DNA of 64,000 nucleotides from Methylococcaceae bacterium (GTDB taxonomy: Bacteria; Pseudomonadota; Gammaproteobacteria; Methylococcales; Methylomonadaceae): positions 237,695-301,694 of the forward strand of contig JADKAL010000004.1 in assembly GCA_016715325.1 (NCBI GenBank), read 5' to 3'. Shown piece by piece: positions 37,183-44,964 of the stretch; the stretch's first letter is position 1, and each line of letters opens with the position of its first letter. Position numbers and translations under genes: made by a program. Below the pieces are notes generated by a model, which was not told the origin of the DNA, made no database searches, and worked only from the letters and a program-made list of their open reading frames with translations.

Positions 37183-37517
37183 TTAAATACCAACCCGAAT
37201 CTAATGCCATTAAAAATATCGCCCTAAACACACCATGTAGTACCCCGGATTTTACTGGAAATGATTTATGGTTACAGCGAACAGCTTTTGAATCCTGTGT
37301 CTTGAAATATGGTATCGAATTTATCATTGAAAATATAAACGAATTAAGGCTTGAATTAATTTGTTTTGCCTTATTGAAAGGCCACTTTGATAGTTCTGAT
37401 TTGTATAAATTAAAAGAAGCGATTTCTGCAACTCCAGATCTCTATGGGCTTCATGTTAATGACGAATCTTTATTGCTAATAATAAATTCAAAATTAGGAG
37501 GAAACATATTCAATTAA
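37170..37517 (+). CDS. Hypothetical protein or C-terminal part of the previous gene
   Basis: 115 residues overlapping the preceding ORF by 13 bases, no good ribosome-binding site of its own. Sequence is alpha-helical ('LIKYQPESNAIKNIALNTPC', 'GIEFIIENINELRLELICFA'). Lack of a start signal and the nearby T6 run favour it being the displaced C-terminus of the 36598 gene. No domain recognised. Confidence 0.45.
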   Translation: MSYLIKYQPESNAIKNIALNTPCSTPDFTGNDLWLQRTAFESCVLKYGIEFIIENINELRLELICFALLKGHFDSSDLYKLKEAISATPDLYGLHVNDESLLLIINSKLGGNIFN

Positions 37518-37563
37518 CAAGAAAGTTTCGTTGCGAATTAATTTTTACTGATGCTTTAGAATA

Positions 37564-37604
37564 TTTTGTTCATTGTTCGACAAACTCACCACGAACGGAT
37601 TAAT
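37564..37604 (-). repeat. REP-like palindrome (copy 5)
   Basis: TTGTTCATTGTTCGACAAACTCACCACGAACGGA, same orientation as copy 3, just upstream of rtcA. Confidence 0.75.
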
Positions 37605-37632
37605 TACAACACAATCTAGGAACAGAAACGCA

Positions 37633-38661
37633 ATGACCATCCAAATCGACGGCTCCCAAGGCGAAGGCGGCGGCCAAATCTTACGTACGGCCTTATCTTT
37701 AGCCATCATCACCGGACAGGCTATCCAGATTAAAAGCATCCGCGGTAAACGGAAAACGCCCGGATTAATGCGTCAACACTTGACCGCCGTGAATGCGGCG
37801 GCAGCGATTTCCGGTGCGGAAGTCAGCGGCGCACAAGTCGGTTCAACCGAGTTAAGTTTTAACCCTGGTAATGTGCAAGGCGGCGATTACAATTTTAATA
37901 TCGGCACAGCAGGCAGTTGTACCTTGGTGTTGCAAACATTGTTACCGGCTTTGTTGATGGCAGAGCAGGAAAGTCGGCTTGTGATTACCGGAGGTACGCA
38001 TAATACGATGAGTCCGCCGTTCCATTTTTTGCAACGTTCTTTTATCCCGCTGTTAAAGGGGATGGGCGCAGAGTTGGAATTGCAGTTAAACCGCTTCGGG
38101 TTTTATCCGGCGGGCGGCGGTGAAATTACCGCAACGATTAAACCCAACACCAAGCTATCTCCTTTGCATTTGGAAAGTCGCGGCGAACGGGTTAAAGCTT
38201 ATGCGGAAAGCTACTTTGCTGCATTACCTGCCCATATTGCTGAACGTGAACTCGCCGTGGTTAAACAGAAATTAACCTGGACTGACGAGCAATTGTTGCT
38301 GCGGGAAATAAACCGTAACCAAGGGCCGGGAAATGTATTGTTAATCACCTTTGAACACGAACAGGTTACCGAAGTTTTTACCGGTTTTGCCGAACGCGGT
38401 GTTGCGGCTGAGGTGGTTGCCAAGGGCGCAGTTTCTGCGGCACAAAAATATATCGCCAGCGATGCGGCGGTCGGTACTTATTTGGCAGACCAACTGTTAT
38501 TGCCGATGGCCTTGGCAGGCGGTGGTTCATTTACTGCCACCGAGTGGAGCCAACATGCAGCAACCAATGCGGAGATCATTAAAAAATTCTTGCCGATTGC
38601 TATTCAGACACAAAAATTGGGCAATGGCGCTTTTGCGGTAAAGCTAACGCCAAACAAGTAA
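37633..38661 (+). CDS. rtcA: RNA 3'-terminal phosphate cyclase RtcA
   Basis: 342 residues from the ATG at 37633 (upstream in-frame codons come from the palindrome). RtcA uses ATP to convert RNA 3'-phosphates to 2',3'-cyclic phosphates, substrates for RtcB. Family motifs: 'IDGSQGEGGGQILRTALSLA', 'IRGKRKTPGLMRQHLTAV', 'ITGGTHNTMSPPFHFLQRSF', 'GFYPAGGGEI' and the adenylylated His region 'TEWSQHAATNAEIIKKFLP'. Normal length. The next genes have their own promoter at 38673, so rtcA probably ends the first operon. Confidence 0.96.
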   Translation: MTIQIDGSQGEGGGQILRTALSLAIITGQAIQIKSIRGKRKTPGLMRQHLTAVNAAAAISGAEVSGAQVGSTELSFNPGNVQGGDYNFNIGTAGSCTLVLQTLLPALLMAEQESRLVITGGTHNTMSPPFHFLQRSFIPLLKGMGAELELQLNRFGFYPAGGGEITATIKPNTKLSPLHLESRGERVKAYAESYFAALPAHIAERELAVVKQKLTWTDEQLLLREINRNQGPGNVLLITFEHEQVTEVFTGFAERGVAAEVVAKGAVSAAQKYIASDAAVGTYLADQLLLPMALAGGGSFTATEWSQHAATNAEIIKKFLPIAIQTQKLGNGAFAVKLTPNK

Positions 38662-38672
38662 GAAAATAAAAT

Positions 38673-38700
38673 TTGACAACCTTTTATTTCTGCGTAAAAT
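38673..38700 (+). promoter_or_regulatory. Sigma-70 promoter before the second rtcB operon
   Basis: TTGACA (38673-38678), a 16-base spacer and TAAAAT (38695-38700). Start would be near 38707, upstream of an AGGAGG site and a 16-codon ORF. This suggests the RbfA-like gene and second rtcB are not solely under RtcR control. Confidence 0.65.
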
Positions 38701-38739
38701 CGCGCCCTAATTTTAACCAACCACACAATAGGAGGCTGT

Positions 38740-38790
38740 ATGTTCGATAGTGCAATTAAATTCAGCCTTGCATTCGTTAGTCCCCGGTAG
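38740..38790 (+). CDS. 16-codon ORF with strong ribosome-binding site (leader or gene fragment)
   Basis: ATG follows AGGAGG at ideal spacing and encodes MFDSAIKFSLAFVSPR before TAG. Directly after the stop is an inverted repeat (CCGATC...GATCGG, 38801-38820) that overlaps a 12-base match to the 3' end of common Illumina adapters (38796-38807). It could be a leader peptide with an attenuator-like hairpin, or the 5' end of a gene truncated at an assembly or insertion artefact. Confidence 0.45.
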   Translation: MFDSAIKFSLAFVSPR

Positions 38791-38908
38791 ACCTTCTCTT
38801 CCGATCTGACTACGGATCGGGCTTCCACATACAAACCAATTTTTTAAATTCGACCGATGGGGTCAAGGCTTTGCTTTGCCTAAGATTTCGGTCTGTGGGA
38901 GTTTTCTA

Positions 38909-39331
38909 ATGAAAAACCAAACAAGTTGGGCTGCGACTGCCACTTCCCTCTGCGTCGAATTCGGCGAGGAAGATGGCATTGACCCACGTTATTTAGTAAA
39001 AGAATCGCGCCCGAAAACGTCACATAAGACCTTGCAACTGTGCAAAGAAGCCAGTCGCATTGTCATGTTGGTGTTAGCGGGCGAAATCCAACATCCGCTG
39101 TTGCGTGACTTACACGTTTTATCGGTTGTGTCAGAGCATGAAGGCCAATCACTTTATGTGACGGTTGCCCATAATGGGGATGATCTTCAAGTTTCAGGCG
39201 ATGAAATACTGGCAGCCTTAAAGCAGGTGCAAGGTTTGTTGCGGTGCGCGTTAGCCCAGGCAGTGAACCGAAAACACATACCCGTGTTACGTTTCCGGTA
39301 TGCAGGTGTTGTTGGCAAGGGAGGTGGCTAA
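38909..39331 (+). CDS. RbfA-like protein next to rtcB
   Basis: 140 residues started at the ATG 7 bases after GGGAG. The pattern 'LQLCKEASRIVMLVLAGEIQ', 'LLRDLHVLSVVSEHEGQSLYVTVA', 'ILAALKQVQGLLRCALAQAV' and 'RKHIPVLRFRYAG' parallels ribosome-binding factor A (KH-fold: sheet, helix, 'P.L.F.Y' end). No sequence search could be run, so this is a pattern-based call. Its stop overlaps the second rtcB start by one base (TAATG), so they are co-translated. A role binding structured or damaged rRNA for the ligase is a reasonable inference. Confidence 0.6.
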   Translation: MKNQTSWAATATSLCVEFGEEDGIDPRYLVKESRPKTSHKTLQLCKEASRIVMLVLAGEIQHPLLRDLHVLSVVSEHEGQSLYVTVAHNGDDLQVSGDEILAALKQVQGLLRCALAQAVNRKHIPVLRFRYAGVVGKGGG

Positions 39332-40527
39332 TGCCCATCAAGACCATTATTACCAAAGGCAAAGTGCCGGTAAAAATATATACCGATAACGTTGAGGCCG
39401 AAGCGTACCAGCAGTTGCTGAATATGGCGCAGATGCCGTTTATCCATAGCCACATTGCCGTAATGCCGGATGTGCATTGCGGTAAAGGGGCGACGGTAGG
39501 TTCGGTGATACCGACTGTCGGCGCGATTATTCCGGCAGCGGTTGGTGTGGACATCGGCTGTGGCATGAATGCCTTGCGCCTGTCGATTAAGGCGCATGAC
39601 TTGCCGGATAACTTACGTTCGTTACGCTTGTTGATTGAGGCGGCGATTCCGGTCGGCTTCAACCAACACAAGCACGATCCCGTAAAACAATCGACGGTGA
39701 CGGGTTTGTCGGTAGGGTTGCATAAGGTTTTGGGCAAGCATCCCAAGATCAACACCATGCAGAAGAAGCCTTACCAAACTTGGGTACGGCAACTCGGTAC
39801 CTTGGGTGGGGGCAACCACTTCATCGAGCTGTGCCTGGATGAAAACGACGATGTGTGGGTGATGCTGCATTCCGGCAGTCGTGGTATCGGCAATGTGATC
39901 GGCGAATATTTCATCAATCTGGCCAAGAAAGATATGGGGCAACATATCGTCAATCTGCCGGATAAGGACTTGGCGTATTTCAAGGATGGTGCGAGGCATT
40001 ACGATGATTATCTGGAAGCAGTCGATTGGGCACAGGATTATGCCATGGTAAACCGCCGAGAGATGATGAACTTGATTTGTGACGCTCTGAAAAAGAAGTT
40101 ACCCAAATTCGGCATCACCAAAGAAGCGATCCATTGCCATCACAACTATGTGGCTAGGGAACAGCATTTTGATGCTTCAGTTTGGGTTACCCGCAAAGGT
40201 GCAATCAGCGCACAAGCAGGTGAACTGGGCATCATCCCTGGCAGTATGGGGGCAAAGTCTTACATTGTGCGTGGCTTGGGCAATCCAATGTCGTTTTGTT
40301 CCAGCTCTCACGGCGCAGGACGGGTGATGAGTCGGGGTAAAGCCAAAAGGCATTTTACGATTGATGATATGGAAAGCCAGACTCATGGCGTTGAATGCCG
40401 GAAAGACAGTGGGGTGATCGACGAAATCCCCGGTGCTTATAAGGATATCGACATTGTAATGGAACACCAGTCTGATCTGGTGGAAGTGGTACACACCTTA
40501 AAGCAGGTGTTGTGTATTAAAGGATGA
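39331..40527 (+). CDS. rtcB: RNA ligase RtcB (second, divergent copy)
   Basis: 398 residues from the ATG overlapping the RbfA-like stop; a GGGAGG site lies just upstream. All catalytic motifs are present: 'HIAVMPDVHCGKGATVGSVI', 'AVGVDIGCGMNALR', 'GGNHFIEL', 'LHSGSRGIGN', 'HCHHNYV', and the guanylylation His in 'CSSSHGAGRVMSRG'. It differs from the first copy in the loop after 'SLRLLIEAAIPVGF' and in surface segments, so it is a paralogue rather than a recent duplicate. It belongs to a four-gene operon with the RbfA-like gene and the 40532 and 41478 genes. Confidence 0.95.
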   Translation: MPIKTIITKGKVPVKIYTDNVEAEAYQQLLNMAQMPFIHSHIAVMPDVHCGKGATVGSVIPTVGAIIPAAVGVDIGCGMNALRLSIKAHDLPDNLRSLRLLIEAAIPVGFNQHKHDPVKQSTVTGLSVGLHKVLGKHPKINTMQKKPYQTWVRQLGTLGGGNHFIELCLDENDDVWVMLHSGSRGIGNVIGEYFINLAKKDMGQHIVNLPDKDLAYFKDGARHYDDYLEAVDWAQDYAMVNRREMMNLICDALKKKLPKFGITKEAIHCHHNYVAREQHFDASVWVTRKGAISAQAGELGIIPGSMGAKSYIVRGLGNPMSFCSSSHGAGRVMSRGKAKRHFTIDDMESQTHGVECRKDSGVIDEIPGAYKDIDIVMEHQSDLVEVVHTLKQVLCIKG

Positions 40528-40531
40528 GATT

Positions 40532-41539
40532 ATGGATATTAAAACTGCACAAGACGTATTGGCCTGCCTGCCAGTCGGTAAAACGCCGTTTTACTACTGC
40601 AAGGATAGGTACGCGGTGTTCTTGTTGTCGCAAGTCATCGGCAGGCAGTGCGCGATTGCCGATTTGAAGAAGTCGGCCTATTCGGGACTGTTACACAAAC
40701 CCTTGATTAAAGAAATCCTGGCGCAATCGGGCGATGGGCAGCTGCGCCAGGAACATCTGGCCTTGGCTTGGGGCAATCGTATAGAACCGTTCTTGTTGAC
40801 CCTCGACATCTGGGGTGACAAGGACAGAAGTTGGGATCAGGTTTCCCGCAACGGTTATAGCCTTGTGCTGCAACTTAACTTCAGCAATAAGCATGATGCC
40901 GTCTTCAAACGGCTGGCGGAACCGGGCGAATATCACCAGTTCAATTGCTCGATGCATCCGGTGTTGAAACGGCAGCAAAGGGATTTCTTCCGGGAAACAC
41001 TAGCCTGGGCAAGAATCGATTTCGACTTCAACACCAACGAAGCACTTATCGAAGAACTGCAAACCGATTGGCTAAGGCGGGCAAAACGCCTATTGGGTGA
41101 AATCCAAAGCGGCAAAACCCGCTTTTACAATTTAGGAACGAATGCCAAACAGGAAAAGTTACAGCGTTATCTGGAAGCCGTATTGGCTGATTACGGCGAC
41201 CTCTGGGACGAAGCGCTGTTGACGGCTGCCTTGCAGTTTATCCGCCAGGAGTTGGGGATTGTCAAGATTTACCTGCACACGCCGGAAACTGGCGGGGCGA
41301 TTAAGCGCATCAAATACGCCCAACCGCCGAAGTCGCTGTACAGCAGCCTGCCTCGAAAATTCTGTTTTCGCCAAACAGATAAAGCGCCGGAATTCCTGCA
41401 ACAACACAGGACATTCCGAAAATTGGAAAAGCGACTGGGCGGCACCCAGTGGCATGTCATCAACTTAGGAGGAAATTATGCCGACATTACCAAGAAGGCG
41501 ACCGAGAAACCCGGTCGCACTGTCACCCTTGTTGCGTAA
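40532..41539 (+). CDS. Unrecognised protein coupled to the second rtcB
   Basis: 335 residues starting 4 bases after the rtcB stop. Notable segments: 'KTPFYYCKDRYAVFLLSQVI', 'HLALAWGNRIEPFLLTLDIWG', 'EYHQFNCSMHPVLKRQQRDF', 'GIVKIYLHTPETGGAIKRIK' and 'PPKSLYSSLPRKFCFRQT'. The 'HTPETG..IKRI...PP.SLY..LPR.FCF' string is distinctive and looks like a conserved catalytic or RNA-binding region. No membrane segment or signal peptide. Its position suggests a dedicated partner of this RtcB, for example an end-processing or substrate-recognition factor (inference). Confidence 0.6.
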   Translation: MDIKTAQDVLACLPVGKTPFYYCKDRYAVFLLSQVIGRQCAIADLKKSAYSGLLHKPLIKEILAQSGDGQLRQEHLALAWGNRIEPFLLTLDIWGDKDRSWDQVSRNGYSLVLQLNFSNKHDAVFKRLAEPGEYHQFNCSMHPVLKRQQRDFFRETLAWARIDFDFNTNEALIEELQTDWLRRAKRLLGEIQSGKTRFYNLGTNAKQEKLQRYLEAVLADYGDLWDEALLTAALQFIRQELGIVKIYLHTPETGGAIKRIKYAQPPKSLYSSLPRKFCFRQTDKAPEFLQQHRTFRKLEKRLGGTQWHVINLGGNYADITKKATEKPGRTVTLVA

Positions 41540-41708
41540 GGGTGGTGTTCACGAGCGTTCCAAATCTGGTATCCGTGCCGAAGCCAAGCAAAAATTACAA
41601 GATGAGCTTGAGTTTTGGCAGGAAGGACTAGAAGAATGTTTATCAACAACAATTCGTTCCCGGAGTGATTCCGGGAACATTTCTATTTATATCGCTAACT
41701 ATCGATAG
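41478..41708 (+). CDS. Small basic protein at the end of the second rtcB operon
   Basis: 76 residues from an ATG with a near-perfect TAGGAGGA site 6 bases upstream, overlapping the previous gene by 62 bases in another frame. 'RRRPRNPVALSPLLRKGGVH' is strongly basic, followed by an acidic helix ('KQKLQDELEFWQEGLEEC'). The last ~16 codons run through a terminator-like hairpin (41656-41678). The strong ribosome site argues it is translated; function unknown. Confidence 0.55.
   Translation: MPTLPRRRPRNPVALSPLLRKGGVHERSKSGIRAEAKQKLQDELEFWQEGLEECLSTTIRSRSDSGNISIYIANYR
41656..41685 (+). terminator. Terminator-like hairpin ending the second rtcB operon
   Basis: GTTCCCGG and CCGGGAAC arms with a 7-base loop are followed by a T-rich run (ATTTCTATTTAT). 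It overlaps the end of the small 41478 ORF and precedes the convergent relaxase gene. Confidence 0.7.
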
Positions 41709-41719
41709 TCACCCCTTCC

Positions 41720-43399
41720 TCATCGCCTCATACCCCTGCTTTGTTGTTGGGTTACATTCCTTAAAGCACCATCGCCGAACAAGTGCATTTCCGCGCTTAA
41801 TTGTACCCGCCGCCGTTCCAAATGGTCTTGATCGAAGCTGATGTTGAGACCTGCCTTGACGGATGCCCGTACCACGTTTTCTTGGAACAATTCGTTTCCT
41901 TCTACCGATAATTGGTAGCCGTGCCGCTGTTTGGCATGGATGAGTGCGGTTGTCAGCACTTCTTGGTTGGCATTGCTCGCAAGATGGAAACGGTTGCCGT
42001 CATCTTTTATGACGGCTTTGTCGTGCAGGTAAAACACCGTTCCTTGCTTGGTGACCCTGGCTTTGGGTAACGAAGGATCATACTGGGTTGGGTTTGCCTT
42101 TTCCTCAATGTTGTATTTTGACTTAACTATGTAATTACCGCGCTGGTCATTATTTACATGCCGTTGCCTTAACAGTTGCAAGGCATTGTTGTTGCCTTGT
42201 TTGGCTTGTTGCTGCAGCCAATCCAGCCAACTTTGCCGCGTATGTTGCCGGTACAACCGCTGCCGTTTGTATTTATAATCCGCGTTTTTTTGTTTGATGT
42301 CGACTTGTAAGGATTTGCTTATCAAGCCAAGCAGGAACTTTTTGTTGATGCCGGGTTGGATCAAAGCCTTTATCCAACGGCGTTTGTGGGCAGCTTTGTC
42401 CTTGGCTTGTTGGATTTGGTCTTTGTGCTGTGCCCTGGCCTTATCTATGGCATCGTTCCGGTTGGCGGTTTTGTCCGCCATTTGGGCTTGGTAAACGCTG
42501 AAGAGTTCAGCACTGATGGTTTTGGCTGGGTCATTAATGCGAACTGATTCTCCGATTTTTGCTGAATTGTTTATTAACGTTGACCGTTTATAGCGTTGTT
42601 TGACCTTGATTGCCTTTAGCGCCTGCTCATTGGCGGGTTGGAAGCTGCCAAAGCGTTGTTCCAGTTGCTTTTTGGAGCAGTCACGGTCAACGGAACTGGC
42701 TTTAACCCCTAATGCCCCGTCTATCGTGCTGATGGCCAGGCCGTTGCCCCGTAGCTTGATGCTCAGGCCATTTTCATATAGCACAATATGCAATGCCTCC
42801 CAACTATTGGCTTGCTTGATCTGAGCCAAGGCGTTTTGTTGTATCCAAGACATCAGGCTTTCTATACCGGCATGGGCTTCCATGTCCCTTGCCCTACCCG
42901 CGGTATGGTTTCTCTGGGTGCTGTGTTTGTCGACTTCCAAGCCGTATTGCTGTTCGAGCTTGGCGCACAGTTTCGCCAGGGTCTTGTAGTCCTGGAAGGG
43001 TTTATGGATGGTGTGCTTGCTTGGGTGGACTTTGTTGATGGCGATATGGACGTGCAGGTTTTCGGTATCGCAGTGGACGGCGCTGACCCGTTGGTGGTCT
43101 TTAAAGCCAAGGCCAGCACATATTTCATTTTCTATGGCTTGCAAGGTTTCCGCACTGGGTTCTTCCCCTGCCCTGAAGGAAACGATCAGGTGGTATGTCT
43201 TATCGGAAACCGCCCGCTGGTTTTTAAGTTGGGTATTGAGGACTTCAAATACGGCATCTTCAACTTCATCGCCATAACAGTTGGTGATGTTGACTGCCCC
43301 TAGCCGAAACGGTGTGTCTTGGTCATCAGTAATATAGGCGACCAATTTGGCAAAATGGCTTTTTACTGCCGTTTTCATGGGGATGGCTTTGGCAATCAT
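41720..43399 (-). CDS. Relaxase, MOBP/TraI-MobA type, with C-terminal LPD7-like domain
   Basis: 559 residues from the ATG overlapping the mobC stop (ATGA). The N-terminal relaxase domain shows 'HFAKLVAYITDDQD' (candidate catalytic Tyr), 'FRAGEEPSAETLQAIENEIC' and the metal-binding 'TENLHVHIAINKVHP'. A long coiled-coil/basic middle region follows. The C-terminal 'GTVFYLHDKAVIKDDGNRFHL' part resembles the LPD7 domain common in mobilisation relaxases. It would nick the oriT at 43900-43907 and pilot the strand through a helper conjugation system. No type IV secretion genes are in the window. Confidence 0.92.
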   Translation of the reverse strand: MIAKAIPMKTAVKSHFAKLVAYITDDQDTPFRLGAVNITNCYGDEVEDAVFEVLNTQLKNQRAVSDKTYHLIVSFRAGEEPSAETLQAIENEICAGLGFKDHQRVSAVHCDTENLHVHIAINKVHPSKHTIHKPFQDYKTLAKLCAKLEQQYGLEVDKHSTQRNHTAGRARDMEAHAGIESLMSWIQQNALAQIKQANSWEALHIVLYENGLSIKLRGNGLAISTIDGALGVKASSVDRDCSKKQLEQRFGSFQPANEQALKAIKVKQRYKRSTLINNSAKIGESVRINDPAKTISAELFSVYQAQMADKTANRNDAIDKARAQHKDQIQQAKDKAAHKRRWIKALIQPGINKKFLLGLISKSLQVDIKQKNADYKYKRQRLYRQHTRQSWLDWLQQQAKQGNNNALQLLRQRHVNNDQRGNYIVKSKYNIEEKANPTQYDPSLPKARVTKQGTVFYLHDKAVIKDDGNRFHLASNANQEVLTTALIHAKQRHGYQLSVEGNELFQENVVRASVKAGLNISFDQDHLERRRVQLSAEMHLFGDGALRNVTQQQSRGMRR

Positions 43400-43782
43400 G
43401 ACTTGACCGCCCGTTGGATAAGCGCTTTCAAGCTGGCTTGGTTTGCCTCTATTTCTCGGATAAGGCTGGATACGGTTTCCCTGAATAATACCCTGCTGTC
43501 CAAAGGTATGTTTTCTATTCGGTTTAGGCACAGTTTTAGTAACCCAATAATCCGGCCTAACTCGACTTTGGTTTTGATCAACTCATCGGTTTGGCTGAAA
43601 TCTATGATACGGGTGTTACCCAGGCCTAACGCAATTGCCCGCAGGTAGTGGGAAACCGACAGGCCGCATTGTTTCGCTTTTTCGATAATCGTCTGCCGTT
43701 CATCCGGTGTGCAAAAAACTTTGATGGGCAAGGTCTGTTTGCGGTTACTGATGGGTTCATGTTGATTGGTTGCAGTTTTCAT
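43396..43782 (-). CDS. MobC-like relaxosome protein
   Basis: 128 residues started at the ATG preceded by GAGGTGG. A ribbon-helix-helix-like N-terminal part ('LPIKVFCTPDERQTIIEKAK', 'GLSVSHYLRAIALG') is followed by a helical C-terminal part with 'LGRIIGLLKLCLNRIENIPL'. These are the two halves of the MobC/bacterial mobilisation protein family. It binds oriT and assists relaxase nicking. It overlaps the relaxase start and lies next to oriT. Confidence 0.88.
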   Translation of the reverse strand: MKTATNQHEPISNRKQTLPIKVFCTPDERQTIIEKAKQCGLSVSHYLRAIALGLGNTRIIDFSQTDELIKTKVELGRIIGLLKLCLNRIENIPLDSRVLFRETVSSLIREIEANQASLKALIQRAVKS

Positions 43783-43859
43783 GCGTCCACCTCGCTGTGT
43801 TCTGGATGAATCCCGGAGGGTAGGATATTCGTTGAGCGCCATCGGCGCGAATAAGAAAT

Positions 43860-43907
43860 GTGAAGTGGGTCTGCCGCGTAGCGGTGGGCCTACTTCACCT
43901 ATCCTGC
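43860..43907 (+). other. oriT: Origin of transfer (oriT) with RP4-type nic site
   Basis: An imperfect 16-bp inverted repeat (43860-43875 and 43883-43898, GTGAAGTGGGTCTGCC / GGTGGGCCTACTTCAC) is followed one base later by TATCCTGC. That matches the conserved nic core of IncP/MOBP oriT sites; cleavage is expected between G43906 and C43907. It lies between divergent mobC-relaxase and TraK-like genes, the same arrangement as RP4. Confidence 0.88.
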
Positions 43908-44130
43908 CCGCTTTTTCTGTGTAACTTTTGCTATATTATTAGCCATAAATGTAGCATTTGTCAACATATATTAATATTTACACATAATTTTCATTATGTT
44001 ACGATAATAACAAAATATCTTAGTTATTATCATATAGTTTCATTTGTTATCCCTAAATATCACATAATTGCAATTAGTAGCCAATAAGCTCACTGCTTAA
44101 GGTGCGACCTTTACTTAAGAGGCTAATACC

Positions 44131-44544
44131 ATGGCTGATACTTCTAAAACGAATTCCCTTGAAGCAACTTTGATGGCGCGGGCAAAACAATCGAACAACC
44201 TGAGCTATGTGGAATTTTTGGCGAACCTGGAGTTGATAAAGTCTTATTTGGCTAAGGGTTTTACCGCAAAGACTATCTGGGAAGCCTTAGTTGAAGAAAA
44301 CCTCATTACGGTTCATTACGTAACTTTTTCTAGATATCTGCGGAAACAGAATTTAACTCGACGGAAAGTAGAACCAAATTCAGGCGATAAAAACATGGCA
44401 AACAATGCCATTGACACCAAAACCGTTAGGCTAAGCCCAAACCCTAAAAATGCTGGGGCAACCAATCAAACGGAAACCATCCAGTTAAAACTGCCTGATG
44501 GGATGTCGCATAACCCTATGATCAATCCAAAGGATTTAATTTGA
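44131..44544 (+). CDS. TraK-like oriT-binding protein
   Basis: 137 residues. 'VEFLANLELIKSYLAKGFTAKTIWEALVEE' followed by 'VHYVTFSRYLRKQNL' reproduces the TraK-family pattern of RP4 (TraK binds and bends DNA beside nic). The C-terminal ~55 residues are low-complexity and polar. Encoded divergently from mobC across the oriT with a long AT-rich leader. Ribosome site is weak. Confidence 0.78.
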   Translation: MADTSKTNSLEATLMARAKQSNNLSYVEFLANLELIKSYLAKGFTAKTIWEALVEENLITVHYVTFSRYLRKQNLTRRKVEPNSGDKNMANNAIDTKTVRLSPNPKNAGATNQTETIQLKLPDGMSHNPMINPKDLI

Positions 44545-44617
44545 TGTCTAAATACAATACATTCTAAAGACAATGTCCGCAGTGGAATATCATTGATCAC
44601 TTGTCTACTCCGTTAAA

Positions 44618-44749
44618 CCAGAACGTACCATTGTCACCGGTATCAGCTTTGTCATTACCAATAATTTATCGGACTTTGCCAAAGCCGAGCTCAAGCATTT
44701 GGGTTATGGAGTCATTACACCAGAACACTTATTGAGGTTATGTTATTAA
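44618..44749 (+). pseudogene. C-terminal remnant of a PIN-domain toxin
   Basis: About 43 codons without a start reading 'PERTIVTGISFVITNNLSDF', which matches the last catalytic Asp region of VapC-type PIN proteins. It ends 'LGYGVITPEHLLRLCY'. Confidence 0.55.
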
Positions 44750-44773
44750 CAATATTAGTACCGTATCCACCGA

Positions 44774-44908
44774 CTACCTGACGACACGGCTGAACGCCTG
44801 AAAACCATCGCACAACATCGCGACATCAGCCTAAACAAACTCATGTTTGAACTACCCACACAAGTCTTAGCGGAGGAAGATCCCAACACCGCTATGATTA
44901 GCGTTTGA
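44774..44908 (+). pseudogene. Remnant of a ribbon-helix-helix/Arc-like antitoxin
   Basis: 'LPDDTAERLKTIAQHRDISL' followed by 'NKLMFELPTQVLAEED' is typical of HicB/Arc-like DNA-binding antitoxins, but no start codon is present in frame. It lies just upstream of an intact VapBC pair. Confidence 0.5.
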
Positions 44909-44964
44909 ACCTTCCTGAAAATTGTAATATACTAAGATATATACCACAACAGGAGGCCACTACG

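Noticed and set aside
37573-37632. Extended N-terminus for RtcA
   Set aside because: The extra codons translate the palindromic repeat; the ATG at 37633 matches the conserved family start.
42788-43303. Plus-strand ORFs opposite the relaxase and other large genes
   Set aside because: They are mirror frames of well-supported genes, with composition following the sense gene.
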